A stretch of 13,864 nt of DNA from JBLHKW01 sp047618565 (lineage in GTDB: Bacteria > Planctomycetota > UBA1135 > GCA-002686595): contig JBLHKW010000136.1 in the NCBI GenBank assembly GCA_047618565.1, positions 1 through 13,864 of the forward strand, read 5' to 3'. Position numbers and translations under genes: made by a program. Positions 6,875 to 13,782 of this stretch are shown here, piece after piece. The notes under the pieces are model-generated. The model ran no database searches, was not told the DNA's origin, and worked only from the letters and a program-made list of their open reading frames with translations. Position 1 is the first letter of the stretch; each line of letters begins with the position of its first letter.

Positions 6875-7837
6875 TCACGGTGCGAACGTGGCGCAGAGCG
6901 CGTCGGTCGTGTTGAAGCCGTCGCCGCCGCCGGGGGCGTCACGGTAGAACAGCTGGAAGTAGTAACCGACACCGGGAACGATGTTGGTCAGCGGCGCGCG
7001 CGTGAAGTCCATGTGAACCGCGGTGTCGCCGGTCACGCTGATGCCGATCTTGCGGTAGCGGACGATGTTGCCGCCGATGCAGCGCAGGCCGTTACCGAAC
7101 GGGACCTCGATGCGCTTGCTTCCGTAGAAGAAGTAACCAGGCTGGTTCGGGGGTAGTCCGTTCGCCGTCAGGTAGAAGTTGTTCTCGGAGATCGAGGTGC
7201 TGCCCGTGTAGTCGATGCTGCCGGACGTGCCGACCGAGTTCGTGCCACCCTCGCAGTACTTGAACGGCAGGGAGCCGCAGTCCGGGCCGAGAATCGTGGC
7301 GATGTCGCAATCGAGCGCCGCCTTGAGCAGGAACGAGGTTGGGGCGGCCGGAACCGAGCCCGCCATTACCAGTGAGAAGGTCTCGCTGCCGTCGCAGGCC
7401 ACGCCCTCGTCCCACTTGAAGACGTACGCGCCGTCATCGCCGCGGCCGAAGCCGCAGGAGGGATCTCCGCCGGGTAGTGTCTGGCCTTCCGGTGTCGAGC
7501 TGATCAGTGTAAGCGGGGCGTCGGCGCAGTCGGGGATGATGATATCGGCATGGCTGATGTCGTGGATGCCCTGACAGCTGCTGCCGTCGATGGAGGGACC
7601 CGTGATGCGGTACGCAAAGACGCTATCGCCGTGGTCGTTGAGCACGGGGAACTCGCCGCGATCTCCGGTGACGGCCTCGACTATGAAGCCGCTCGGTGAG
7701 ACGAAGCAGAGGTTGTTCGCCTGGTCGTCGGGAAGGCAGATGCCATCGGCGCCCTGGGCCAGGGCCGGGGCCGTAAACAGGGATGCGCCGACGGCCGATG
7801 CCAGTGCGGCGCGAGCGATTGAACTCGATGTAGTCAT
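6875..7837 (-). CDS. Secreted protein with planctomycete-type C-terminal cassette
   Basis: A 320-residue exported protein. Residues 1-28 are a signal peptide ending TAPALAQ. The middle part, with several cysteines, includes the short stretch VFKWDEGVACDGSETFSLVM and then SFLLKAALDCDIATILGPDC, resembling a β-rich extracellular module. From about residue 195 comes the cassette YCEGGTNSVGTSG, NGLPPNQPGYFFYGS, VPFGNGLRCIGG, MDFTRAPLTNIVPGVGYYFQ, LFYRDAPGGGDGFNTTDA, ending in FAP. The same cassette ends the broken protein at 5248-6377; I know it from the ends of many surface or secreted proteins of Poly30-like planctomycetes. No catalytic residues are evident, so a structural or binding role outside the cell is the best guess. 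Three hairpins follow the stop. No clear ribosome binding site precedes ATG 7837. Confidence 0.85.
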   Translation of the reverse strand: MTTSSSIARAALASAVGASLFTAPALAQGADGICLPDDQANNLCFVSPSGFIVEAVTGDRGEFPVLNDHGDSVFAYRITGPSIDGSSCQGIHDISHADIIIPDCADAPLTLISSTPEGQTLPGGDPSCGFGRGDDGAYVFKWDEGVACDGSETFSLVMAGSVPAAPTSFLLKAALDCDIATILGPDCGSLPFKYCEGGTNSVGTSGSIDYTGSTSISENNFYLTANGLPPNQPGYFFYGSKRIEVPFGNGLRCIGGNIVRYRKIGISVTGDTAVHMDFTRAPLTNIVPGVGYYFQLFYRDAPGGGDGFNTTDALCATFAP

Positions 7838-7898
7838 GGTGCTGTCTGCCCGCTGCGCGGGGCTGCGAAAAAGGGGAAGCTTGGGATTCGATCGATAA

Positions 7899-7915
7899 GG
7901 GGCGAGAGACGCCCC
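7899..7915 (-). terminator. Possible terminator of the lipoprotein unit
   Basis: GGGGCG and CGCCCC pair around a five-base loop; on the minus strand TTATC follows. It lies about 170 bases after the lipoprotein stop and just upstream of the next minus-strand gene. The rest of 7838-8087 holds nothing I can assign, apart from a plus-strand stretch near 8035-8090 (AQLGRKSAEDCGDVYREPGQ) that may be a relic or chance. Confidence 0.3.
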
Positions 7916-8087
7916 GCGGGCGCCTTTTCAGTCTTCGATGAAATATACCCCGCTGGGGCTGAGGGCGACGCCGGGAGGGGCAGATGCTGCGCCTCTGGGG
8001 GGGGCTCTCCCGTGGCTTGCACCGCGTTCATGCGCAGTTGGGTCGCAAGTCGGCCGAGGACTGTGGCGACGTCTACCGGGAGCCGGG

Positions 8088-8453
8088 TCAGTATTGCGCG
8101 CGGGCGGCGCCGATGGTGACCTGGTGCATTCCCGTGGGTCTGGGCCCCGGGAACTTCGCCCGGAACGTACATCGCTCGCCGACCCCAAGATTCTCGATCA
8201 CGGCGCTCGCGCGGCCGACCACTCTTCCCTGGTAGCCGATGGCATCGATGCGCAGGCTGCACTTTTGAATGGGCTTCCCGGAGATATTCTGAACGGTCCC
8301 CAGGAACGCCCGCGGGCGCGTCCACGTACCCATGATCCCGGTCACGTCGATGCAAACGCCGTCCCGCACCACGCCCCGGGGCAGGACGAGTTGACTCGGC
8401 GGAGTGGTCACGCAGCCGGCCGTCAACGCCAGTGCGAGCAGGACGAGCTTCAT
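8088..8453 (-). CDS. Small lipoprotein with FxLYD-like domain
   Basis: The 121-residue protein begins MKLVLLALALTAGC, a lipoprotein signal peptide with a lipobox-like LTAGC, so Cys14 should be lipidated and the protein anchored on the outer face of a membrane. Residues 50-105 (FLGTVQNISGKPIQKCSLRI, then GYQGRVVGRASAVIENLGVGE and CTFRAKF) follow the FxLYD/DUF3426-like pattern: a β-sandwich with N-x-S, a charge-flanked strand, and L-x-x-G-E-x-x-x-F. Such domains are usually accessory parts of surface proteins with no known enzyme activity. It starts only four bases after the stop of the upstream gene at 8458-8730, so the two form one unit. Confidence 0.78.
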   Translation of the reverse strand: MKLVLLALALTAGCVTTPPSQLVLPRGVVRDGVCIDVTGIMGTWTRPRAFLGTVQNISGKPIQKCSLRIDAIGYQGRVVGRASAVIENLGVGERCTFRAKFPGPRPTGMHQVTIGAARAQY

Positions 8454-8457
8454 GCGG

Positions 8458-8730
8458 TCACGCCGCGGTTGCGGTTTGCTGCCGCCGCGGAGCGCGGCTG
8501 CCGAGGAGCAGGAATGCTGCGGTCATCGCGATCAGCCCAAAGGTCGGCAATGCGGGAGCTGCAGCGGTGCCGAGCAGGCTGTTCCAGACGCCCGGGAGCC
8601 CGGCCGCGGCGTAGCTGCTCGGGGGGGCCGTGCCCGGCTGGCCCACGTCCACGTTGAAGTCCTGGGCCGTCGCAAAGGGTGTCCCTGCGCACACCAGGCA
8701 GGCCGTCCGAATACTCGTCGTGATTCTCAA
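8458..8730 (-). CDS. Tiny exported protein with IPTL/PEP-CTERM-like sorting tail
   Basis: This 90-residue protein has an N-terminal signal peptide (about residues 1-23, ending GTPFATAQ), then the segment DFNVDVGQPGTAPPSSYAAA and GLPGVWNSLLG, which resembles the start of exported proteins in PEP-CTERM-bearing bacteria. It then passes straight into LPTFGLIAMTAAFLLLGSRA followed by PRRQ: a short PT motif, a single membrane helix and a basic end, the layout of IPTL/PEP-CTERM sorting signals recognised by exosortase/archaeosortase-type enzymes. The middle domain that normally lies between these two ends is absent, so the protein is either a naturally small sorted peptide or an internally deleted one that kept its frame. 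No exosortase is in the window. The lipoprotein gene follows after four bases. Confidence 0.65.
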   Translation of the reverse strand: MRITTSIRTACLVCAGTPFATAQDFNVDVGQPGTAPPSSYAAAGLPGVWNSLLGTAAAPALPTFGLIAMTAAFLLLGSRAPRRQQTATAA

Positions 8731-8782
8731 AGCTCTCTTTCCTTGATGCGATCATTGGAAACGCGGGACGGGTTCGATTCTA

Positions 8783-8816
8783 CCGGTGCGAGCCCGCGCA
8801 GCCCGGTGCGAGCCCG
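8783..8816. repeat. Direct repeat with 20-bp period in the divergent intergenic region
   Basis: CCGGTGCGAGCCCG occurs twice, at 8783-8796 and 8803-8816, between the minus-strand sorting-signal gene and the plus-strand marR gene. The 20-bp spacing is two helical turns, so a protein binding both copies would sit on one DNA face. It may be an operator or a small duplication. Confidence 0.45.
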
Positions 8817-8875
8817 TATGGATGCTGTATCAGGGGCCCGGTGCAGGATAGACGCATGAGAAGTGCGTGATAGGT

Positions 8876-8897
8876 ACGTGATAGGGTAGGCTCACGT
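8876..8897 (+). promoter_or_regulatory. Dyad directly before the marR start, likely operator
   Basis: ACGTGA (8876-8881), ten bases, then TCACGT (8892-8897) make a perfect six-base dyad of 22 bp that ends one base before the ATG. The left half also belongs to a direct repeat CGTGATAGG at 8866-8874 and 8877-8885 (11-bp period). MarR dimers bind palindromes of about this size and often repress their own gene, so autoregulation by blocking initiation is a reasonable inference. Confidence 0.5.
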
Positions 8898-8898
8898 C

Positions 8899-9327
8899 AT
8901 GAAGCGACCCTCGATCCGGCACCGACAGCTCGCCCTCGATCTGGCCTCCGCCTGGCGCCGCCTCGAGCGTTCACTCGATGCCAGCCTCTCCGCCGTGAGG
9001 GGCGTCAGCTTCGCCGAGTACCGCATCCTCGAGACCCTTCTCCGGGCGCCCGGTGGTCGCTGCAGCCGGGTCGATCTGGCCCGCTCCTTGGGGCTGACCG
9101 CCTCCGGAGTGACCCGTGCCCTGCGTCCACTGGAGAAGATAGGCGTCGTCGATACGTCGCGAAGCGAGAGGGATGCGCGGCTGGCGCTCGCGAGCCTGAC
9201 CGATGCGGGCCGCGAGCTCGTCGCGGACGCGTCGGGCGTGGTCGACGACGTCGTGAACGCCACCCTGAAACACGCCACGAAGCGCCCCGCGACCCTCGAC
9301 GACCTGCTCTATGAATTGCTGCCCTGA
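8899..9327 (+). CDS. MarR-family transcriptional regulator
   Basis: The 142-residue protein has the MarR layout: an N-terminal dimerisation helix (RQLALDLASAWRRLERSLDA), the helix-turn-helix in SFAEYRILETLLRAPGGRCS then VDLARSLGLTASGVTRALRP (recognition helix at about 72-84), the wing KIGVVDTSRSERDARLALAS with the Asp-x-Arg that is typical of MarR wings, and C-terminal dimerisation helices. These regulators bind palindromic operators and release them on binding phenolic or oxidant signals; no ligand can be read here. The start is ATG 8899, with only weak GGGTAGG-like purines upstream, and a dyad abuts it. The glycosyltransferase pair begins 64 bases downstream on the same strand and may be under its control. 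Confidence 0.92.
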   Translation: MKRPSIRHRQLALDLASAWRRLERSLDASLSAVRGVSFAEYRILETLLRAPGGRCSRVDLARSLGLTASGVTRALRPLEKIGVVDTSRSERDARLALASLTDAGRELVADASGVVDDVVNATLKHATKRPATLDDLLYELLP

Positions 9328-9391
9328 GCCACGGGGGTCGATCGGTTAGCATCCCGGCTCGCCAGCCCGTTCCACCCTCGGAGATCGTTCC

Positions 9392-10843
9392 TTGTCCCGT
9401 CGGCAGACCTGCCTCGCCCTGTGGATCGTGTTCGGTGCGATCTTCGCGGCGAGTCTCCCCGACCGCCTTGCGCATCTCGACGATGCGTGGCTCGGGGAGC
9501 AGGCCTACCTGCTTGCGCGCGATGGCGTCGTGCGCTCGGACCTCTTCCACGGCTTCCTCGGCTACGAGGACCGGATCTGGGTCTTCCACAAGCTGTTCAT
9601 TCCCCAGGGCGCGCTGGCGATCGATCTGTTCGGCTGGTCGAGCGCGGCCATCAAGAGCGTGAGTCTGCCCTGGTTCCTGATCACGCTACTTTTGCTGCAC
9701 CTCGCCGTGCGGCGCGACAGGCACATCGATCGGCGCTTCGCGCCCTGGGTTCCGCTGTTCTTCTTCGCGCACCCGCTGGCGATGGACTACGCGTACACGT
9801 TCCGGCCGGAGATCTGCCTCACCGCGCTCGGCCTGGGGTCCTACCTGGCCCTGCGAGCCTACGTCCAGGATTCGTCGCGCGCGGCACTGGCGGCGGGCGC
9901 CATCCTCGCCGGAGTAGGTGTCTTGATGCATCTGAACGGTGTGATCTTCGTCGCGGCCGGCGCGGTGTTGCTGGCGATGGAGCGTCGCTGGTGGGCTGCT
10001 TCCGGCTTCCTGATCCTGGCCGCGTCGGTGTCCGCTCTCTACGTGGCCGATGCCGCCATCGCCGGCGAGCTGCCGGCCCTGTGGGCGCAGTTCGCGCGTG
10101 ATCCGGCCCTCGAGGTCCGTGATTTTCACATCACCGGCCTGCTGTCCAAGCTGCTCGAGGAGCCACGGCGCTGGATGCGGCACGGTGAGGACGTGGCCAC
10201 CAGCTTGCTCGTCCTGGTGGGGCTCGTGAGCGCCGGACTGGGGCTGCGTCGCCAGCACCGCTCGCTCGCGATCTACACCCTGGTCGCGTTCCTGGTGCTG
10301 GGTCTGACGGCGCAGAGCAAGACCCCCAAGTACGCCTTGCCGCTGTTGCCCTTCTTGCTCCTGCTCGTCGCAGCCGGAATGCAGCGTTCACTGGTCTCGT
10401 CCCGGGCCACGCGCGCCCGTCGGCGCGTCGTCCTCGCCGTGGCCAGCATCTTCCTCGTGACCTGTGCCTCCCGTAGCTGGCGCTACTTCTCGCGCAACAC
10501 CGACGAGGCTGCGCGGCATGTGCAGCTGCTGGCCGGGATCGAGCGCGGTACGGTCGTGGCGGCGGATCTGACCTTCGTCTTCGATGAGATCGAACACCAT
10601 CGCTTGCGCGGGCTCTGGGCCTACCGCGTGGCGGCCGAGGGCCGCGGCGAGGTCCTCGACCTGCGCGGTCTGATCGACGCGGCGCGCGAGGACGGCGCCC
10701 TGCACATCATCCTCGACCTGAAGCGCGAGCTGCCGCGCCGACTGGCAGAGCAATGGCCCGAGCTCGCCGGCGGAGTGCCCGCCAGCCTGGGACGCTCCGA
10801 GCCAGGAAACGTCATGATCCTCGACGTGCAAGGGAAGCTCTGA
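9392..10843 (+). CDS. Polytopic GT-C (GT39/ArnT-like) glycosyltransferase
   Basis: The 483-residue protein has about ten hydrophobic helices (for example SLPWFLITLLLLHLAV, ILAGVGVLMHLNGVIFVAAG, LAIYTLVAFLVLGLT, YALPLLPFLLLLVAAGM) and a soluble C-terminal tail of about 120 residues. The first loop carries DDAWLGEQAYLLARDG, which corresponds to the acidic D/E loop motif of GT-C enzymes of the PMT/ArnT type. These enzymes move a sugar from a polyprenyl-phosphate donor to a lipid, protein or glycan on the outer side of the inner membrane; the substrate is unknown. TTG 9392 is the start, supported by GGAG at 9380-9383. The downstream GT87 gene begins within its stop codon, so the two are translated together. 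Expression may respond to the MarR gene 64 bases upstream. Confidence 0.8.
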   Translation: MSRRQTCLALWIVFGAIFAASLPDRLAHLDDAWLGEQAYLLARDGVVRSDLFHGFLGYEDRIWVFHKLFIPQGALAIDLFGWSSAAIKSVSLPWFLITLLLLHLAVRRDRHIDRRFAPWVPLFFFAHPLAMDYAYTFRPEICLTALGLGSYLALRAYVQDSSRAALAAGAILAGVGVLMHLNGVIFVAAGAVLLAMERRWWAASGFLILAASVSALYVADAAIAGELPALWAQFARDPALEVRDFHITGLLSKLLEEPRRWMRHGEDVATSLLVLVGLVSAGLGLRRQHRSLAIYTLVAFLVLGLTAQSKTPKYALPLLPFLLLLVAAGMQRSLVSSRATRARRRVVLAVASIFLVTCASRSWRYFSRNTDEAARHVQLLAGIERGTVVAADLTFVFDEIEHHRLRGLWAYRVAAEGRGEVLDLRGLIDAAREDGALHIILDLKRELPRRLAEQWPELAGGVPASLGRSEPGNVMILDVQGKL

Positions 10844-12129
10844 TGTCCACGTCCCGCAGGGAACGTTGGGTCGCATGGCTGCGCAGCCACGGGCCTCTGG
10901 TCCTCGGCGTATTGCTGTCGATCATGGCCCTCGTCCAGGCGAACCATCGCGCCCTGCAGGGGCGCAGCGCGCTGTTGCGCTGGGAGGATGATTTCCAGGC
11001 CCTCTGGGCCGGCGAGGACCTGTACGCGGGTGTGGTGGACGAGGGTTATCCCACGTTGCCCGTGACCCTGATCGTGATGCAGCCGTTCCGTGCACTGGGC
11101 GAGCACCTCGGGGCCGTTGTGTGGGCCGCGTTCAAGATCGGACTGGCGTGGTGGCTGGTCACCCGCGCCCTGGCCCTGGCCGCGGGACGCGCGCGCGACT
11201 TTCCCGTGTGGGGCCAGTACGTGGTGCTGCTGCTCTCCTTCCGGGTGCTCTCGTCCGACGTCCAGCACGGCAACATCAATCTGCTCGTGGGCGCGGCGGT
11301 GGCGAGTGCAGCCTGGAGCTGGCAGCGCGGACGCTCGCTGACAGCCGGCCTCTGGATCGGAATCGGCGCGGCCATGAAGGTGACGCCCGCGCTCGGACTG
11401 GTGCTGTTGCTGTGGCACCGGAGCGTGCGCGGCCTGGCCGGATTTTCCCTGGGGCTTCTCCTCGGCGCTCTCCTTCCGGCGCCCTTCGTCGGTCTCGAGC
11501 GCACGCTCGAGCTCGATCTGGCCTGGTGGCACCAGATGGTCGCGCCCTACCTCGGCGGGCGCGTGCTGACCCTGATGCAGAGCGCGCACATCAACCAGTC
11601 CCTGTTCGGTGTACTGGCCCGCTACCTGACCGACGCCGTGGCGATCGAGGCCGACCCTCCGAAGTTCCCCCAGGATGTACGCATCGGCCTGCTCGCCTTG
11701 CAGGGTGCTGCGTTCCGCGCCGTGCACCTGTGCACTTGCCTCGCGGTGCTGGCCGGCATGCTGCTGTCCTTGCGCCCGCGCGTGGCCGAGCGCAACGGGC
11801 TCGCCGTGCTCGGCGAGTTCTCGATGCTGGCCCTGGCGATGGTCATGCTCTCCGAGCGCAGCTGGAAACACCACTACGTCCTGCTCGCATTCCCGCTTGC
11901 CTTTCTCGTGGCCCAGTGCGTACCGGCGCTCTCGGGGCCGCGGGATCGCACGCGCGTGCGCCTCGCCGTCGCGGGCGTCGTCTCGTCCGCCTTGCTACAC
12001 GGCGCTACCGGATCGGCGTTCCTCGGCGGGCGCGGCAGCGATTTCGCGGAAGCCTACGGCGTCTACTTGGCGGGCGCCGTTGTCCTGTTCGTCAGCGTTG
12101 GACTCTGCTCCAGGCGCATCGATCCCTAG
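10843..12129 (+). CDS. GT87/DUF2029-family polytopic glycosyltransferase
   Basis: ATG 10843 overlaps the upstream stop as TGATG, a coupled start; the frame is open back to 10753 but those residues are a shadow of the upstream gene. The 428-residue protein shows the GT87 (DUF2029) series: an acidic loop RWEDDFQALWAGEDLYAG, GYPTLPVTLIVMQPFRALG, SDVQHGNINLLVGAAVASAA, AGLWIGIGAAMKVTPALGL, INQSLFGVLARYL and SWKHHYVLLAFPLAFL. Known members such as mycobacterial PimE are polyprenyl-phosphate-mannose-dependent mannosyltransferases acting on the outer side of the membrane. With the GT-C partner it probably builds a lipid-linked or envelope glycan. The stop TAG (12127-12129) lies inside the target duplication of the adjacent insertion sequence, which just missed truncating it. 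Confidence 0.88.
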   Translation: MSTSRRERWVAWLRSHGPLVLGVLLSIMALVQANHRALQGRSALLRWEDDFQALWAGEDLYAGVVDEGYPTLPVTLIVMQPFRALGEHLGAVVWAAFKIGLAWWLVTRALALAAGRARDFPVWGQYVVLLLSFRVLSSDVQHGNINLLVGAAVASAAWSWQRGRSLTAGLWIGIGAAMKVTPALGLVLLLWHRSVRGLAGFSLGLLLGALLPAPFVGLERTLELDLAWWHQMVAPYLGGRVLTLMQSAHINQSLFGVLARYLTDAVAIEADPPKFPQDVRIGLLALQGAAFRAVHLCTCLAVLAGMLLSLRPRVAERNGLAVLGEFSMLALAMVMLSERSWKHHYVLLAFPLAFLVAQCVPALSGPRDRTRVRLAVAGVVSSALLHGATGSAFLGGRGSDFAEAYGVYLAGAVVLFVSVGLCSRRIDP

Positions 12130-12130
12130 C
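12126..12130. repeat. Left copy of the insertion-sequence target duplication
   Basis: CTAGC precedes the left inverted repeat and recurs at 13379-13383. It contains the stop codon of the GT87 gene. Because the core CTAG is palindromic, the duplication may be 4 or 5 bases. Confidence 0.65.
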
Positions 12131-12154
12131 GAACTGCATGGCTTTGGTGTTGGC
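12131..12154. repeat. Left terminal inverted repeat of the insertion sequence
   Basis: It starts with GAACTG and ends with GGTGTTGGC, and pairs with 13354-13377 at 21 of 24 bases. It begins two bases after the GT87 stop codon. Confidence 0.85.
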
Positions 12155-12193
12155 GAGGGGGCGTGGCAGTACTGGCCCCCCATTCCGTATTGT

Positions 12194-13252
12194 TCAAGCA
12201 ATTCGCGTCATTCGGCTCTCCACCGTATCTCGTCCGTGTCTCGACAAGGGGTGAATGCTGCCGCGCCCCCAGTCTTGTCGCCAGGAAAGCACTTCACCGA
12301 CCGACAGCAGCCGCGACACGAAGCCCATCATCTGCGCGGGCGATTGCTTCTCACCGTTAAACCTAGGGCGCACGTAGTTTCGAAACGCCATGAAGATGTG
12401 CAGGCCAATATCCAGGTAGCGCCTCTTCTTGCTGACTAGCCACGATTCACGTCGAAGCCTGCCAGTCGTGTCGCGGAGCATCGCCTCGGTATGGTTTATC
12501 GGGAACAGTGGATTCCAGGTCATACGGGCAAGCTTGCTATTGGTCCTTTGGTGTGAGATCAGGCAACGCCCACGTGTCGCCCTCAAGTGACGCGGATAGC
12601 TCGTCTTCTCATCGGTCTCGAAGAGGAGTCTCTGGCCGGCCACGGTCATCGCAAACCCACGGCGAAGAGTCCTAAGGACTGACCGGGCGGATAGGTCCTT
12701 CCTGCGGCCGAATCGGCGTTCTTCGTCGTGAATGGCCTCTTTACGACGCTGCGTCATCTTGCCGCGCGGACGGATCGGAGCGGACTCGCCCCAGATGATG
12801 AAGCGACTGTCCCGGTCGACGAGTAAGGGCACGCTCAAGGGTCGTGTGTTGCGCCGGCCTTCGTACGTTTCGAGTTCGTCAAACTGAATGCGAGCGCAGT
12901 CCAAGAGGCGGCCCCGGACGTTTAAATTGAAGCGGCGCAGGTGGCGCGCAATCTTGCGAAACTTGAGCTCCGTGCAACGTGGAGTGAGCCGGAGCATGCG
13001 CGAGCTCTGCCGCAGGCCGACGCCGGAGGCCAGCAGCCGGAACAGGTGTGCATTGAGATCCGGGCGATGGTCGTGGTAGTCCGCCCGAAATGTTTGACGC
13101 GAGAAGGTCCTCCGACATGACTTGCAGCGGAACCTCGGAATGCGCCAGGGGCGACATTGCGGCTTGTAATAGCCATGGCGAACGAAAAATCCACGACCGG
13201 GGCACGAGTGATTGGGGCACCCGCGGAACGGGCACCTGGGCGGGTCGAACAT
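12194..13252 (-). CDS. Zinc-ribbon DDE transposase (IS1/IS1595-like)
   Basis: The 352-residue protein starts at ATG 13252, which has GGAG six bases before it; the frame is open to 13348 but the added residues look unconserved. Cysteines at 7, 12, 17, 33, 43 and 46 (CPFRGC, RFRCKSCRRTF) form an N-terminal zinc ribbon, followed by a helix-turn-helix-like segment (residues 64-110). The RNase H-like core has D125 in QFDELETYEGRR, D214 in LFETDEKTSYP, and E256 in INHTEAMLRDTTGRLRRES, followed by the basic WLVSKKRRY tail typical of IS1-type enzymes (lysine/serine after the Glu motif). These residues would carry out cut-and-paste or copy-out strand transfer at the inverted repeats. No frameshift or stop is visible, so it may be active. 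The exact IS family is not certain. Confidence 0.85.
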   Translation of the reverse strand: MFDPPRCPFRGCPNHSCPGRGFFVRHGYYKPQCRPWRIPRFRCKSCRRTFSRQTFRADYHDHRPDLNAHLFRLLASGVGLRQSSRMLRLTPRCTELKFRKIARHLRRFNLNVRGRLLDCARIQFDELETYEGRRNTRPLSVPLLVDRDSRFIIWGESAPIRPRGKMTQRRKEAIHDEERRFGRRKDLSARSVLRTLRRGFAMTVAGQRLLFETDEKTSYPRHLRATRGRCLISHQRTNSKLARMTWNPLFPINHTEAMLRDTTGRLRRESWLVSKKRRYLDIGLHIFMAFRNYVRPRFNGEKQSPAQMMGFVSRLLSVGEVLSWRQDWGRGSIHPLSRHGRDTVESRMTRIA

Positions 13253-13353
13253 GGGTGTCTCCAATGGACCCTCCCGTGCGGAGGGGCTCTGCAATACCTG
13301 ACCGCGTCCAAACACGGTGGGTGACACGCCAAACCTTGGATTGGCCAAACCCG

Positions 13354-13377
13354 GCCAACACCGAAGCCAGTCAGTTC
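13354..13377. repeat. Right terminal inverted repeat of the insertion sequence
   Basis: It begins GCCAACACC on the plus strand and ends CAGTTC, complementary to the left end at 21 of 24 bases. It lies about 100 bases upstream of the transposase start and would hold its promoter. Confidence 0.85.
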
Positions 13378-13378
13378 A

Positions 13379-13383
13379 CTAGC
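13379..13383. repeat. Right copy of the insertion-sequence target duplication
   Basis: CTAGC repeats 12126-12130. On the minus strand its CTA is the TAG stop of the redoxin gene. Confidence 0.65.
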
Positions 13384-13764
13384 GCTCCAGTCGCTCGCCG
13401 ATCGCGGGCAGCAGCTCCGTCCACATGTCGTCCGGTGCCTGCCCGCCCGCTGCGTCGTAGCGCAGCACGAAGTCGCGGTCGACCAGTTGCAGACCCGGAA
13501 TCATGCGGAAGGTCTTCGGGCCGATGAATCCCGGGTCTCCCACGAGCACCACGTGGCCCTCGCGTCCGTCGAGACCGAAGTGCTCGGCCTATTCCCGTGC
13601 GTCCTCGACGGTCGGCGCCTTGCGGTCGAAGTCGTAGAGCAGCATGTGCACGACGATCAGGTCCTCGTCATCGAGGGAGACGTGTCCGTAGTCGTGCGCC
13701 GCGTCGTCGAGGGAGGGGATGCCCTCCTGGCCGCGCTGGTTGCGTATCGGACCGAGGTCCGGGT

Positions 13765-13782
13765 CGTTCGCGCCCGCGAACG
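13765..13782 (-). promoter_or_regulatory. SECIS-like hairpin after the redoxin TGA
   Basis: On the minus strand CGTTCGC, loop GGGC, GCGAACG forms a perfect seven-pair stem. The apical loop starts 20 bases after the TGA and begins with G, which fits the general bacterial SECIS pattern (loop about 16-37 bases from UGA, G in its first positions). The sequence also encodes CNAFAGAND, so the stem could be a coincidence of GC-rich codons. Confidence 0.35.

Larger units (their letters stand above)
12131..13378 (-). mobile_element. Complete insertion sequence, about 1.25 kb, one transposase gene
   Basis: The two ends carry 24-base inverted repeats matching at 21 positions: GAACTG, two variable bases, TGGCTT, one variable base, GGTGTTGGC (left 12131-12154; right, reverse complement, 13354-13377). 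CTAGC flanks both sides (12126-12130 and 13379-13383), with one extra A at 13378 on the right. A single transposase gene fills the inside and its composition is less GC-rich than the flanks. All parts of a working element are present. Family placement (IS1/IS1595-like) rests on the transposase only. The element separates what were convergent, stop-overlapping genes. Confidence 0.85.

Noticed and set aside
6821..7156. 111-codon plus-strand frame over the end of the secreted cassette gene
   Set aside because: The minus strand has a signal peptide, the cassette and a terminator; the plus frame is a shadow.
10621..11874. 417-codon minus-strand frame opposite the glycosyltransferases
   Set aside because: It is rich in Gln, His and Arg without any pattern, while the plus strand has clear membrane helices and GT87 motifs.
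12194..13348. Transposase starting at ATG 13348
   Set aside because: ATG 13252 has a well-placed GGAG and directly precedes the conserved zinc ribbon; the extra 32 residues look unconserved.
13589..13591. TAG read as pyrrolysine
   Set aside because: TAG ends both this gene and the GT87 gene, no pyl genes are visible, and the surrounding protein is not a methylamine methyltransferase.
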